Assembly: GCA_017555905.1 (NCBI GenBank)
Contig: JAFZFP010000003.1
Coordinates: forward strand, 1 to 64,000
Reading direction: 5' to 3'
Source of the DNA: Alistipes sp.
GTDB lineage: Bacteria > Bacteroidota > Bacteroidia > Bacteroidales > Rikenellaceae
DNA length: 64,000 nt
Shown: positions 13,747-23,224 of the stretch, piece by piece
Position numbering within the stretch: position 1 is the first letter of the stretch
Layout of the letters: each line of letters begins with the position of its first letter
Notes under the pieces: model-generated
Databases searched by the model: none
Seen by the model: only the letters and a program-made list of their open reading frames with translations
Told to the model about the DNA's origin: nothing
Position numbers and translations under genes: made by a program

Positions 13747-15651
13747 TTACCCCTTAGTGATCTTTACCGTGGCGCGGTGCGAGAAGGTAATCTTGTTGCC
13801 CTTGTCGTCTACGACGGTAAATTGGATGTCGTACTCGTCGTTGCCATAGGCCGTAATTACCAATGTGCCATCAAGCACGGGGGCCATCTTTTCGGAGTCG
13901 ATAGTACCCCAGTTGTTATAGCCGAGGTAGCCGTACGAGCCATTCCAGTAGGTGCCACCATCGCCCAATTCGCGTGTACCTATCTCGTAAGTCATAGGCT
14001 TGCGCTCGCCAGTGGTGTCGGGACGGTAGGTGCCAGCGGGGAGGGTCATAACGCCATCGTTCTCGACGATAAGGTCGAAACGGAAACCATAGAAACCTCC
14101 TGCAGGATAACTGAAGAAGTCATTGGCGTTAGGGATGTTGTAGCCACGAAAACGGATGAACGACACATCGCTACGACCAGAGTAGTAGCTGGTGTAGTAG
14201 TTGGCTGTGAACGACCAGTTGTCGTCTGCCACCATATCGAAGTCCCCATCAAGGGTAGAGTATGGATCGTCCGAGAGTGGTGGGGTATAGGTGTAGTTAT
14301 TTATTTTGACAGCACCTGTGTATGAGCCAGTTATGTGCTTACCATTACCTGTCATTAGGTCTACGGTAATGGTCTGAGTTAGGCCCTCGCTGCTTACCAT
14401 AACACTTCCCGTTAGCACAGCGCCATAGCTATATTTACCATCGTCATCCATCAAACGTGCCGCAGTGCCCATCATGGTATGACCACCCATACTCTCTCCG
14501 AGATTTATCACATCGCCGACTGGCGTAGAGAACATCTCGTAGTTCATCGATACATTGTATACGCCATCAGGGATAAGTGGTTCTACGTCAGTGAGTTTTG
14601 GGGCTGTGAGTTCCAACGATACGAGGATGCCACCAGTCTGGTGGTTCGACTCATCAAGGGCGCAGTCGTAGAGTTGTACGCCGATGACATCAGCATCTTT
14701 GGTGTATACCGAACCGCTGATGAGGTTTGCGTGGATGCCGATGAACTCGGTGTCGTAATCCTCCTCCATCCAAGGGGTTGGAGCGGTAAGAGGAGTGCCG
14801 ACTTTAAGGGTGATGTCGCCCTCGTAGATGGCTACGATCTCGGTACCATCCTCGAAGGTGTAGTCGTAGGTTATCTTGTATGCTCCAGGCTCGCCCTCTA
14901 TGGTCACGGTAGCACTTGTAGGCACGATGTTGATTGGAGTATCATAACTATCGTTGCGAACGATGTATGTGTAGTATGAATCGAGGTTGCCATCCTCCTT
15001 TGCATCATCCTTTAGGGTGTAGGTACCCAATGGAAGAGTTGGGTTTTCGGGGTCAGTGGCTGGCGCTCCATAGAGTGCGCACCAGAATAGCCTACCATTC
15101 ACAGTATCAGGGATATATGCTCCATCCATATTCTGGATAATCACCTCGTCAGAGACACCGAAATAGTAGCGATCTACGCCCAAGCCTTCGTAGCCCTTAC
15201 GATAGATGTTCGAAGAACTCTGGTAGGTAAGGCTGAGGGGTTTGTTAGGGTCTGGCGTAGGCTCAGGCTCAATACCACTCTGGGTCACTGTGATTGTGCA
15301 AGAGTCGGCACCCTCGTACTCCACAGATAGAAGTGCTTCGCGACCCTCCTCCGAAGTGTTTTCAGCGACTACGAATTGCATAATCTCCTCGCCAACAATG
15401 ATGTTGCTAACCCATTCAGCCTCAGTCGATACCTCTACGTTCTTGCTCTCGATGGGATTCTCAATTGTGAAACTTAGGTTGATGGTTTCGCCCTCGGCTG
15501 CGACCTCGACACTATTACGGCTCAGTTTGATGACAGGAGTGAGAACTTCAGGCTCTTCGGGTGTGTTTGGCTCGTTTACTATAGGCGCATCCTCCTTGCA
15601 ACCAACAAACAAGATAGCACATAGTGCTAATATAGCAATAATTCTCTTCAT
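13747..15651 (-). CDS. BACON-domain surface lipoprotein
   Basis: 634 residues. A lipoprotein signal (MKRIIAILALCAILFVGC, lipid-anchored Cys18) is followed by an acidic Pro-rich linker and a BACON domain (about 42-128, with VSTEAEWVSN and VVAENTSEEGREALLSVEY). The remainder is a series of beta-rich modules of a Bacteroidales-specific kind, ending with VVDDKGNKITFSHRATV. BACON domains are thought to bind carbohydrate or mucin glycoprotein; the other modules have no clear function. Two relatives lie at 37714-38625 and 38631-40355. It has its own promoter and is divergent from the TetR gene. Confidence 0.8.
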   Translation of the reverse strand: MKRIIAILALCAILFVGCKEDAPIVNEPNTPEEPEVLTPVIKLSRNSVEVAAEGETINLSFTIENPIESKNVEVSTEAEWVSNIIVGEEIMQFVVAENTSEEGREALLSVEYEGADSCTITVTQSGIEPEPTPDPNKPLSLTYQSSSNIYRKGYEGLGVDRYYFGVSDEVIIQNMDGAYIPDTVNGRLFWCALYGAPATDPENPTLPLGTYTLKDDAKEDGNLDSYYTYIVRNDSYDTPINIVPTSATVTIEGEPGAYKITYDYTFEDGTEIVAIYEGDITLKVGTPLTAPTPWMEEDYDTEFIGIHANLISGSVYTKDADVIGVQLYDCALDESNHQTGGILVSLELTAPKLTDVEPLIPDGVYNVSMNYEMFSTPVGDVINLGESMGGHTMMGTAARLMDDDGKYSYGAVLTGSVMVSSEGLTQTITVDLMTGNGKHITGSYTGAVKINNYTYTPPLSDDPYSTLDGDFDMVADDNWSFTANYYTSYYSGRSDVSFIRFRGYNIPNANDFFSYPAGGFYGFRFDLIVENDGVMTLPAGTYRPDTTGERKPMTYEIGTRELGDGGTYWNGSYGYLGYNNWGTIDSEKMAPVLDGTLVITAYGNDEYDIQFTVVDDKGNKITFSHRATVKITKG

Positions 15652-15729
15652 AAAAAGGGTGGGCCACAGTGATTGTTGTTAGCCGAAGCGGGGCCACATT
15701 ACTTCAACGACTAATTCTAAATTATTAGA

Positions 15730-15760
15730 CAAATATAGGTAATTCCTATAAATATTCAAA
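15730..15760 (-). promoter_or_regulatory. Promoter of the BACON lipoprotein gene
   Basis: Minus strand TTTG (15757-15760), 19 nt, TATATTTG (15730-15737). The predicted leader is about 75 nt. Confidence 0.75.
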
Positions 15761-15778
15761 AAAAACTTGAAAACTTTT

Positions 15779-15808
15779 TTTGTTTCTCAAGTTTTTTACG
15801 TATGTTTG
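15779..15808 (+). promoter_or_regulatory. Promoter of the TetR-efflux operon
   Basis: TTTG (15779-15782), 18 nt, TATGTTTG (15801-15808). The -7 element overlaps an upstream in-frame ATG at 15802, which therefore cannot be the start; the ATG at 15832 follows the predicted start site by about 20 nt. It is back to back with the BACON gene promoter, so a repressor bound here could affect both. Confidence 0.75.
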
Positions 15809-15831
15809 CAGTGTTAAAAACTATCAAAGAA

Positions 15832-16464
15832 ATGACGCAACGTGAGATAATCATTGACCGAGCATCGAAAATGTTTGTTAGTCAAGGAGTTAAGGCGGTA
15901 CGTATGGACGATATTGCTCAGGAGTTGAGCATCTCGAAGCGCACCCTCTACGAACTTTTTGGCGACAAGGAGGAGTTGCTCTACCACAGCATCCGATCTT
16001 TCTATACCGAGGGACGTGAGCGTCGCTTTCAGCAGAGCCGAGAGTTGAACAACTCGCTTGAGATTATGCTTATCTCCTTGCGAGATATGATCATCCATGC
16101 CCCTGTATCGAGTCGTATACGTCGCAACTTAAAGCGCTTCTACCCTTCGGTATTCGTGCGTTTGGAGAACGATGCGCACGCCAACTCGACCGAGGACTTG
16201 AAGTGCTGGATAAAGCGCTGTGTCGAGAGCGGTTACTTTACCACTACTGCCGATTGCGACTTCATTGTCAAGGTGTTGCAGGAGAGTGTGCAGGGCATAA
16301 TGCTTGCTGAAAAGGAGGACCGAGATTCGGTGGAGATGATATCTATGATGACCTACTCGATTGTGATATTTATCCGTGGACTCTGCACACAGAGTGGTAT
16401 GGAGGTTATCGATAGTTGTTTTACCAAATATTTTGGCAATATACTCTCGTCGGTATCGTTGTAA
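15832..16464 (+). CDS. TetR-family transcriptional regulator of the efflux operon
   Basis: 210 residues from ATG 15832 (start chosen because the promoter covers the earlier ATG). The N-terminal HTH is typical: REIIIDRASKMFVSQGVKAVRMDDIAQELSISKRTLYELFGDKEELL split over residues 4-50. The C-terminal ligand-binding part is helical and not conserved. It heads the operon with a TolC-like channel, adaptor and RND pump, so it most likely represses that operon until a substrate binds. No separate promoter is seen in the 49 nt before the channel gene. Confidence 0.9.
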   Translation: MTQREIIIDRASKMFVSQGVKAVRMDDIAQELSISKRTLYELFGDKEELLYHSIRSFYTEGRERRFQQSRELNNSLEIMLISLRDMIIHAPVSSRIRRNLKRFYPSVFVRLENDAHANSTEDLKCWIKRCVESGYFTTTADCDFIVKVLQESVQGIMLAEKEDRDSVEMISMMTYSIVIFIRGLCTQSGMEVIDSCFTKYFGNILSSVSL

Positions 16465-16513
16465 TATGTAATAGAGGTGTAAACGAAATAAATAATATAT
16501 ATAGTGTAGAAAA

Positions 16514-17887
16514 ATGAAAAAGATTGTTTCTCTTATCTGTTGCGCCATCGCGACTTTTGGCGTAGCACAGGCTCAGATGACAACCTCATCAGCCTCGACA
16601 GAGACGATTCAACTATCGCTCGACAGTGCGATAGAGATTGCTCTTTCGGACAACCCTACAATCAAGGTAGCAAACCTCGAGATTGAGCGTTACGACTATG
16701 TGCGTAAGCAGACCGTCTCATCTCTCTACCCACAGATTGACGCTTCGGCTCAGTACTCTTTGGCGGTACGTCGTCAGGAGATGACCGAGGGTTTCTCGTT
16801 TGGTGGTAAGAACACCATCAACGTAGCGGGTACTTTGTCGCTCCCACTCTTTGTGCCATCGGTATATCGCCAGATGAAGATGAACCGTACACAGATGGAG
16901 AGCGCTGTGGAGAGCGCACGTGCTAACCGTATCGACTTGGTAGCATCGATTCGTTCGGCCTACTACAATGTCTTGCTTGCCGAGCAGTCGTTGGTAGTGC
17001 TTAAGGAGGCTATCGAGACCACACAGCATGTTGTGGATAACACTCGCAACCTCTACGAGAATGGTTTGGCTGCGGAGTACGACTACATCACCGCTCAGGT
17101 GCAACTCTCAAATCTCAAGCCACAGGTGCTTCAGGCTGAGAATGCTATCGACATTACTAAGTTGCAGTTGAAGATGTATCTCTCTATCCCTGAGAGTGTT
17201 AATATTGAGGTTGAGGGCAGTCTTGACGGTTTCCGCGAGAAGGTACTCTTGGGTGAGGACTACTCTATGGATATCTCGCAGAACACCACTTTGCGCAACT
17301 TGGATATACAGCGTGAGTTGCTCGAGCATCAGGAGAAACTTATCCAGACAACACGTATGCCTACGGTAGCAGCCTTTGGCCAGATCTCATATATCGGTCA
17401 GGAGCGCGTAGACCTCAGTGGCCTTATGGGTGGTGGTACTCGTGCAGAGCAGGTTAGCGAGCAGTCTAAGTTGTGGTGGCAGTACCCTATCTCTGTGGGC
17501 GCACAGATATCTATCCCTATCTTCGCGGGTTTCAAGAAGACAAACCAACTCCGCGAGGTGCGCAACCAGATGGAGCAACTCAACATCCAGCGCGAGTATG
17601 CTGAGCAGGGTATCCGCATCCAGATTGAGCAGTCGATAAATACGTTGCTTACCGCACGTGAGACAATGCTTTCGAACGAACTCACCGTGGAGCAGGCTCA
17701 GCGTGCCTACGACATCTCGCTTGCTCGTTATAACGCTGGTGCAGGTACTATCCTCGAACTCAACTCATCGCAGTTGTCTTTGACACAGGCGCAGTTGAGT
17801 TACTCACAGTCGATTTACGACTATCTCTCGGCTTATGCTCAGTACGAGAAGGCGTTGGGTGTGGAGACCTACGTGACCGAAGAGTAG
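16514..17887 (+). CDS. TolC-family outer membrane efflux channel
   Basis: 457 residues. A signal peptide (about 1-20, ending AQAQ) precedes two outer-membrane-efflux repeats with long coiled-coil helices: the first with LSLDSAIEIALSDNPTIK (about 36-53), the second with a matching pattern near 250-270 and closing helices rich in Gln and Ala. It forms the trimeric exit duct of the tripartite pump with the adaptor and RND genes that follow. Confidence 0.93.
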   Translation: MKKIVSLICCAIATFGVAQAQMTTSSASTETIQLSLDSAIEIALSDNPTIKVANLEIERYDYVRKQTVSSLYPQIDASAQYSLAVRRQEMTEGFSFGGKNTINVAGTLSLPLFVPSVYRQMKMNRTQMESAVESARANRIDLVASIRSAYYNVLLAEQSLVVLKEAIETTQHVVDNTRNLYENGLAAEYDYITAQVQLSNLKPQVLQAENAIDITKLQLKMYLSIPESVNIEVEGSLDGFREKVLLGEDYSMDISQNTTLRNLDIQRELLEHQEKLIQTTRMPTVAAFGQISYIGQERVDLSGLMGGGTRAEQVSEQSKLWWQYPISVGAQISIPIFAGFKKTNQLREVRNQMEQLNIQREYAEQGIRIQIEQSINTLLTARETMLSNELTVEQAQRAYDISLARYNAGAGTILELNSSQLSLTQAQLSYSQSIYDYLSAYAQYEKALGVETYVTEE

Positions 17888-17932
17888 TGTTAAAGAATGG
17901 TTAAACGGAATAATCAAAAAAAACGAAATATT

Positions 17933-18952
17933 ATGAAGAAGAGTCTAATTATGATGGCGGTTGTTGCATTTGTAGGATGTAACAGCGCCAACAACCAAAC
18001 CACAACAACCGAGGCGACCGAGGAGCAGAAGGCTGTCGCTGTAAAGGTATGCACTGCTGAGAGCGCCTCAGTGGATATCACTGAGGTCTACACTTCGGAG
18101 ATTCTCCCATACAAGCAGAACGACATTACTCCAGCGGCTCAGGGCCTCCATATCGACGAGATTAAGGTCGATGTAGGTGACCGCGTGCGCAAGGGTCAGG
18201 TTGTCGTAACTCTCGACCAGACAAGCCTCAAGCAGCTTGAACTCAACCTCGCAACCGTGCAGGATACATACAACCGTATGAAGCCAGTACACGAGGCAGG
18301 TGGCGTCTCTGACCAGCAACTTATCGAGTTGGAGAACACACTTAACCTCCAGAAGGAGATGGTAGAGAATATGCGCAAGAACTCAGTGATTACATCACCT
18401 ATCTCTGGTGTTGTCACAGCACGTAACTTCGAGAGTGGCGACCTCTTCGCCTCTGCCCCTATCCTCCACATTATGCAGATTGACAAACTTAAGGTTATGG
18501 CTAACGTTTCGGAGCAGTACTACACCAGTGTTAAGGTGGGTCAGAAGGTCGATATCGCTGTAGACATCTTCCCAGGTGAGGTCTTCGAGGGTAAGGTATC
18601 GCGCATCAACCCAGCGTTGGATGCAAGAACTCGCACCTTTGGTGTGGAGATTACCATCCCTAATAGCAACGAGCGCCTTCGTCCAGGTATGTACGCACGT
18701 GCTACATTCAATATGGGTAGTCGTCAGGGTGTCTTGGTTGAGGACGTGGCAGTGCAGAAGCAGGCAGGCTCATCTGAGCGTTTCGTATATGTCATCAAGG
18801 ATGGCGTAGCAGAGTTCCGCTTGGTGCGCGATGGCCGTCGTGTAGGCAACAAGGTGGATATTGTTGAGGGCTTGGAGCCAGGCGAGCAGGTGGCTACAAC
18901 ATCGTTTGTGCGCCTCACCAACGATGCTAAGGTGGAGATTGTCAATGAGTAA
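17933..18952 (+). CDS. RND efflux periplasmic adaptor (membrane fusion protein), lipoprotein
   Basis: 339 residues from ATG 17933; an upstream ATG at 17897 would add 12 residues and spoil the signal peptide. MKKSLIMMAVVAFVGC carries a lipobox with Cys16. The HlyD-type layout is visible: a lipoyl half (ITPAAQGLHIDEIKVDVGDRV), a short helical hairpin (about 95-135), the second lipoyl half (VITSPISGVVTARNFESGDL), then beta-barrel and membrane-proximal domains. It links the RND pump to the TolC-like channel. The next gene starts 53 nt downstream. Confidence 0.92.
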   Translation: MKKSLIMMAVVAFVGCNSANNQTTTTEATEEQKAVAVKVCTAESASVDITEVYTSEILPYKQNDITPAAQGLHIDEIKVDVGDRVRKGQVVVTLDQTSLKQLELNLATVQDTYNRMKPVHEAGGVSDQQLIELENTLNLQKEMVENMRKNSVITSPISGVVTARNFESGDLFASAPILHIMQIDKLKVMANVSEQYYTSVKVGQKVDIAVDIFPGEVFEGKVSRINPALDARTRTFGVEITIPNSNERLRPGMYARATFNMGSRQGVLVEDVAVQKQAGSSERFVYVIKDGVAEFRLVRDGRRVGNKVDIVEGLEPGEQVATTSFVRLTNDAKVEIVNE

Positions 18953-19005
18953 TCGACTCCATTAACTCACTACACGTTTATTACTAATAAGTAAAGAGTG
19001 CAACT

Positions 19006-22000
19006 ATGAAGATATATGAAACCGCGGTACGAAAACCGATTTCTACTGCACTTATATTCATCGCAGTAATAGTCTTCGGACTATTCTCGGTGACTAAGCT
19101 CGGTGTCGATTACTACCCCGAGATTGAGGTGCCATACATCAGTGTTATCACTATGTATCCTGGAGGTAATGCCGAGGATATCGAGACCAACATCACCCGA
19201 GTCCTTGAGGATCAACTTAACTCTGTGGATAATCTCGATAAGATTACGTCGCAGTCTAAGGATAATGTGTCGATCATAACCCTCGAATTTGAGTATGGTT
19301 GCGATCTTACTGAGGCGGCCAACGATGTTCGCGACATCGTGAGCCGCACACAGTCTATCCTTCCAGATAACGTAGAGTATCCTACGGTAATGAAGATTTC
19401 GTCGTCGATGATGCCTATTATGATGCTCTCTATCACCGCTGATGAGAGTTATGCGGCTTTGGCAAAGATTCTCGACGACAAGATGGTAAACGAACTTAAC
19501 CGTGTTAATGGTATCGGTTCGGTTGCTGTTATCGGTGCGCAGGAGCGTGAGGTACAGGTAAACGTAGATCCTAACAAACTTGAGGCTTATGGCCTCACTA
19601 TCGAGTCGTTGGGTCAGATTATCGCTGCTGAGAATGTGAATGTCCCAGCCGGTACCCTCGACCTTGGTGATCAGGTGTTTAACCTTAAGTCGGACTTGGA
19701 GTTCGACGACTCACGCGAACTTTACGACATCGTAGTATCTAATGCTAACGGTCGTACCGTGATGCTCTCTGACGTATCTACCATTATCGATACCTTGGAG
19801 AAGGCAACTATGGATGAGCGTATCAACGGTCGTCGTGGTGTGCGTGTGATGATTCAGAAGCAGACTGGTGCTAACTCCGTACAGATTATCGAGGACGTTC
19901 AGGAGCGTCTCGAGAAGATTATCCCTACCTTACCTAACGACTGCGAGGTACAGACCATCTTCGAGACTTCACGCGAGATTAAGGATGCTATCAACTCCCT
20001 CTCGGAGACTATTATGTTCGCCTTCATCTTCGTAATCCTCGTGGTTATGTTCTTCTTGGGACGTTGGCGTGCTACGTTCATCATCTGCTTGACAATCCCT
20101 ATCTCGTTGATTTGTGCCTTTATCTACCTCTTCGCGACAGGCTCTACGCTCAATATCATATCGCTTTCGGCGCTCTCTATCGCTATCGGTATGGTTGTGG
20201 ATGATGCCATCGTAGTATTGGAGAATATTACCACACATATCGAGCGAGGCTCTAAGCCTAAGGAGGCTGCTATCTACGCTACCAATGAGGTATGGCTCTC
20301 GGTTATTGCCACTACGTTGGTTGTTGTTGCCGTGTTTATGCCTTTGACAATGATTCCTGGTATGGCAGGTATCCTCTTTAGAGAGTTGGGTTGGATTGTT
20401 ACTATCGTGGTGTGTGTATCTACCGCTGCGGCTATCTCCCTTACCCCAATGATGTCGGCATACTTCCTCAAGATTGATGGTGCGGCTCATACATACAAGG
20501 GTATCGGTATTATCTACAAGCCTATCGATAAGTTCCTTATCTGGCTCGACAACATCTACGAGCGTGCTTTGCGCTTCGTTGTTCGCTGGAAGAAGAGCGT
20601 TATCGCACTGCTCTTGGCCTTCTTTGGTCTCTCGTTGGTGCTTATTACTAAGGTGCCTACCGAGTTCTTCCCACCTTCGGATAATGCTCGTATTACGATG
20701 ATGGTCAAGTTGCCACAGAACGTACACGTGGATTATACTGCGCGTGTGGCTCGCCAGATTGACAACATCATTGCCGAGAACTTCCCATATATCTACCTTG
20801 TATCTACCTCTGCAGGTGCAAGTTCGTCGGATAATGCCTTCGCTGCGATGCAGACAACAGGCTCGCATATCATCAACTTCAATATGCGTATGCCACGTCG
20901 CTCGGATATTGAGCGTCCTACAATCTTCGAGATTGCCGATGTACTTCGTAAGGAACTTGATGCTATCCCAGAGATTACCGAGTACTCAGTAACTCCTGGT
21001 GGTAGCAATGGTCCTTCAAGTGGTGGTGCAAGTACCGTGAATATCAAGGTCTTTGGTCACGATATGCAGACTGCAATGCGTGTTGCTAAGGAGTTGCGTG
21101 GCAAGATGTCTACGCTCAGCACAATGCGTGATGCACAGCTCTCGCGTGAGGATCTCCAGCCAGAGTATAACGTGATTTTCGACCGCGAGAAGATGGCTTA
21201 CTATGGTATGAACTCTTCTACTGCTGCGCAGTTCGTTCGCAACCGTATCTATGGTTTCGAGTGTACTAAGTATCGTGAGGATGGTGATGAGTACAATATC
21301 GTTGTACGTTATGACGAGCCATTCCGTGAGTCGTTGGAGATGGTCGAGAATATCACCCTCTATAGCGCTGCGGGCCAGCCTGTTAAACTTAAGGAGGTGG
21401 CACGTGTTGAGGAGTCATTCTCTTCTCCAACCATCGAGCGTGAGAACCGTCAGCGTATCGTTACCGTTAAGGGTGCTGTGGGTGCTAACGTGGCTTTGGG
21501 TGACGCTGTTAGCGAGGTGAACGCTATGCTTGCCGACTATGAGGTCCCTTCGGGCATCACCTTGGAGTTGGGAGGTACTATCGAGGATCAGGGCGAGGCC
21601 TTTGCCGATATCGTGACACTGCTTTTGCTCATCATCATATTGGTATATATTGTGATGGCTACCCAGTTTGAGTCGTTGGCATACCCATTTATCATTATGT
21701 TCACCATCCCATTTGCGGTGTCGGGTGTGTTCATCGCCTTGTATATCACTGGCACTCCACTCTCGCTCATTGCGCTTATTGGTGCTATTATGCTTGTGGG
21801 TATCGTGACGAAGAACGGTATCGTGCTTGTGGACTATATGAACTTGCTCGTTGAGCGAGGCTCTAATGTAGCCGATGCGGTTATTGCGGGTGGTAAGAGC
21901 CGTTTGCGCCCAGTGCTTATGACCTCACTCACCACTATCCTTGGTATGGTGCCTATGGCTATGGGCCTTGGTGAGGGATCAGAGATTTGGCAGCCTATGG

Positions 22001-22164
22001 GTATCTCGGTTGTAGGTGGTCTTTTGCTCTCTACCTTGCTCACCCTCTTTATCGTGCCATCGCTCTACGCTATGCTTGAGGGCCGCAAGGAGCGTATGGC
22101 CGAGCGTAAGGCTCGCCTCGAGGCTGAGGAGGAGGCATTCATTCGCTCACAGATGAATAAGTAA
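19006..22164 (+). CDS. RND multidrug efflux pump, HAE1 (AcrB) type
   Basis: 1052 residues, full length. Twelve membrane helices and two large periplasmic loops; TM1 at about 12-30. The proton-relay aspartates are present as D399-D400 (GMVVDDAIVVLEN), which marks a drug-type rather than a protein-export-type member. The second half repeats the pattern (GIVLVDYMNLL, SRLRPVLMTSLTTILGMVPMA split across helices). It is likely to pump hydrophobic compounds such as bile salts or antibiotics out of the cell; the substrate is not readable from sequence. Confidence 0.94.
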   Translation: MKIYETAVRKPISTALIFIAVIVFGLFSVTKLGVDYYPEIEVPYISVITMYPGGNAEDIETNITRVLEDQLNSVDNLDKITSQSKDNVSIITLEFEYGCDLTEAANDVRDIVSRTQSILPDNVEYPTVMKISSSMMPIMMLSITADESYAALAKILDDKMVNELNRVNGIGSVAVIGAQEREVQVNVDPNKLEAYGLTIESLGQIIAAENVNVPAGTLDLGDQVFNLKSDLEFDDSRELYDIVVSNANGRTVMLSDVSTIIDTLEKATMDERINGRRGVRVMIQKQTGANSVQIIEDVQERLEKIIPTLPNDCEVQTIFETSREIKDAINSLSETIMFAFIFVILVVMFFLGRWRATFIICLTIPISLICAFIYLFATGSTLNIISLSALSIAIGMVVDDAIVVLENITTHIERGSKPKEAAIYATNEVWLSVIATTLVVVAVFMPLTMIPGMAGILFRELGWIVTIVVCVSTAAAISLTPMMSAYFLKIDGAAHTYKGIGIIYKPIDKFLIWLDNIYERALRFVVRWKKSVIALLLAFFGLSLVLITKVPTEFFPPSDNARITMMVKLPQNVHVDYTARVARQIDNIIAENFPYIYLVSTSAGASSSDNAFAAMQTTGSHIINFNMRMPRRSDIERPTIFEIADVLRKELDAIPEITEYSVTPGGSNGPSSGGASTVNIKVFGHDMQTAMRVAKELRGKMSTLSTMRDAQLSREDLQPEYNVIFDREKMAYYGMNSSTAAQFVRNRIYGFECTKYREDGDEYNIVVRYDEPFRESLEMVENITLYSAAGQPVKLKEVARVEESFSSPTIERENRQRIVTVKGAVGANVALGDAVSEVNAMLADYEVPSGITLELGGTIEDQGEAFADIVTLLLLIIILVYIVMATQFESLAYPFIIMFTIPFAVSGVFIALYITGTPLSLIALIGAIMLVGIVTKNGIVLVDYMNLLVERGSNVADAVIAGGKSRLRPVLMTSLTTILGMVPMAMGLGEGSEIWQPMGISVVGGLLLSTLLTLFIVPSLYAMLEGRKERMAERKARLEAEEEAFIRSQMNK

Positions 22165-22219
22165 TTGTCGAACAACGGTCGGTGGTTTCGGGCCACCGAC
22201 CATAAACTATAGAACAGAG

Positions 22220-22513
22220 ATGAAAGCATTTTTCTTGTCATATAACCAGGCACTTACCGATCGTGTAAACCGTATGCTTGACGAGCACGGTGTGCGAGGT
22301 TTCACCCGCTGGGCCTTGACCGAGGGTCGTGGTACCTACGATGGTGAGCCTCACTATGGCACCCACGCTTGGCCTTCAATGAATACCTCTATCCTCGCTA
22401 TCGTCGAGGACGAGAAGGTTCCAGTCTTGCTTGAGGCTGTCCGCGAGATTGACTTCACCACCAAGCAGCAGGGTTCCCGCGCCTTCGTGTGGGACATCAC
22501 CGAGTGTATGTAG
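22220..22513 (+). CDS. PII-like small signalling protein linked to the RND pump
   Basis: 97 residues. The order of elements resembles the PII/CutA-type ferredoxin-like fold: a first strand KAFFLSYN, a helix ALTDRVNRMLDEHGVRGF, a Gly-rich loop LTEGRGTYDGEPHYG in the T-loop position, a strand TSILAIVEDE, a helix VPVLLEAVREID, and a last strand RAFVWDIT. It is the last gene of the efflux operon (55 nt after the pump) and is followed by a strong terminator. A regulatory role on the pump is inference from position. Confidence 0.55.
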   Translation: MKAFFLSYNQALTDRVNRMLDEHGVRGFTRWALTEGRGTYDGEPHYGTHAWPSMNTSILAIVEDEKVPVLLEAVREIDFTTKQQGSRAFVWDITECM

Positions 22514-22531
22514 TCGCACCGTTCATAACCT

Positions 22532-22575
22532 AAAAGCGAGTAGTCTGCCAAGTCTTTGGCGGACTACTCGCTTTT
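22532..22575. terminator. Terminator of the efflux operon, bidirectional
   Basis: A 20-bp stem (22532-22551 with 22556-22575, one G-T pair) with a 4-nt loop, A run on one side and T run on the other. It separates the efflux operon from the convergent gene at 22661. Confidence 0.85.
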
Positions 22576-22660
22576 ATTGCGTTGCTCTATCGTTTTGGCT
22601 ATATATGGTCAGTTACTCACGACTCTACTTGGCAATACGTATTACTTGCATTACTTATGG

Positions 22661-22963
22661 TTAGAATCCGATGGCCTTGCGCTGTGGACCCTTGCCGAGC
22701 AACTCCTCCAAGTCGGCCGAGCGACGCAGAATCTCTATCTGTGTGCAACCCACAAACTCGGTTATGGTATAGAGTCGGATGCGACTGTCGTTGCTGAAAT
22801 TTACGAACAGGGAGAATAGTGTTGCTTGCTCTTTGCTCAGCGACAGCCTCTCGGCGAGGTACTCCAGTGGGCGCTTTGCGGCACGGAAGAAGGCTGGGCA
22901 GAATGATGAATCCTCGGCTAAGAGTGTCACCTGCTCAATTGCATCGATGATGGTAAGTTCCAT
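22661..22963 (-). CDS. Small protein resembling the N-terminal domain of Bacteroidota AAA+ ATPases, possibly truncated
   Basis: 100 residues from ATG at 22963; an earlier in-frame ATG at 23032 would add a 23-residue highly charged extension. The order LSLSKEQATLFSLFVNFS, IRLYTITEFVGCTQIEILRRSADLEEL resembles the small helical domain that precedes the ATPase core in many Bacteroidota AAA+ proteins (…L.Ll…..is..dla..lgc..i.il….dl..L). Here it ends soon after, with no ATPase. It may be a remnant or a free-standing regulator. The family link is tentative. A -7 element TAGTTTTG (minus, 23076-23083) lies upstream. Confidence 0.45.
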   Translation of the reverse strand: MELTIIDAIEQVTLLAEDSSFCPAFFRAAKRPLEYLAERLSLSKEQATLFSLFVNFSNDSRIRLYTITEFVGCTQIEILRRSADLEELLGKGPQRKAIGF

Positions 22964-23171
22964 CTTATTGTTAATCCTACGGGGTTTCCACTCCCTCTTC
23001 TCCTCTTTTAAGTCTTCAATCCTCTTTCTCATCTTCTTACAGTGCTTATAGGTTAAACAATCATCTTTTCGGGTACAAAACTACCTCCTACATCTGCCAA
23101 ATAGTGGCATAGGCAGATCAATTAGATACGTTTACCTTCGCAATTCTATCTCGCGCACAATAAAAAAGTGA

Positions 23172-23198
23172 GGGTGTCCACATATTTGTTGGACACCC
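23172..23198 (-). terminator. Terminator of the FadL-like gene
   Basis: GGGTGTCCA (23172-23180) and TGGACACCC (23190-23198) form a 9-bp stem; on the minus strand a run of T residues follows. Confidence 0.8.
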
Positions 23199-23224
23199 CC
23201 TTGCTATATAAAATAGTAACTACT

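Noticed and set aside
13744..14325. A 193-codon open frame on the plus strand inside the BACON lipoprotein gene
   Set aside because: Antisense shadow of the lipoprotein; no signal peptide, domain or promoter of its own.
19969..20868. A 299-codon open frame on the minus strand inside the RND pump gene
   Set aside because: It is Arg/His/Asp-rich in the way expected from the reverse strand of the pump gene, overlaps a complete well-conserved gene, and has no promoter.
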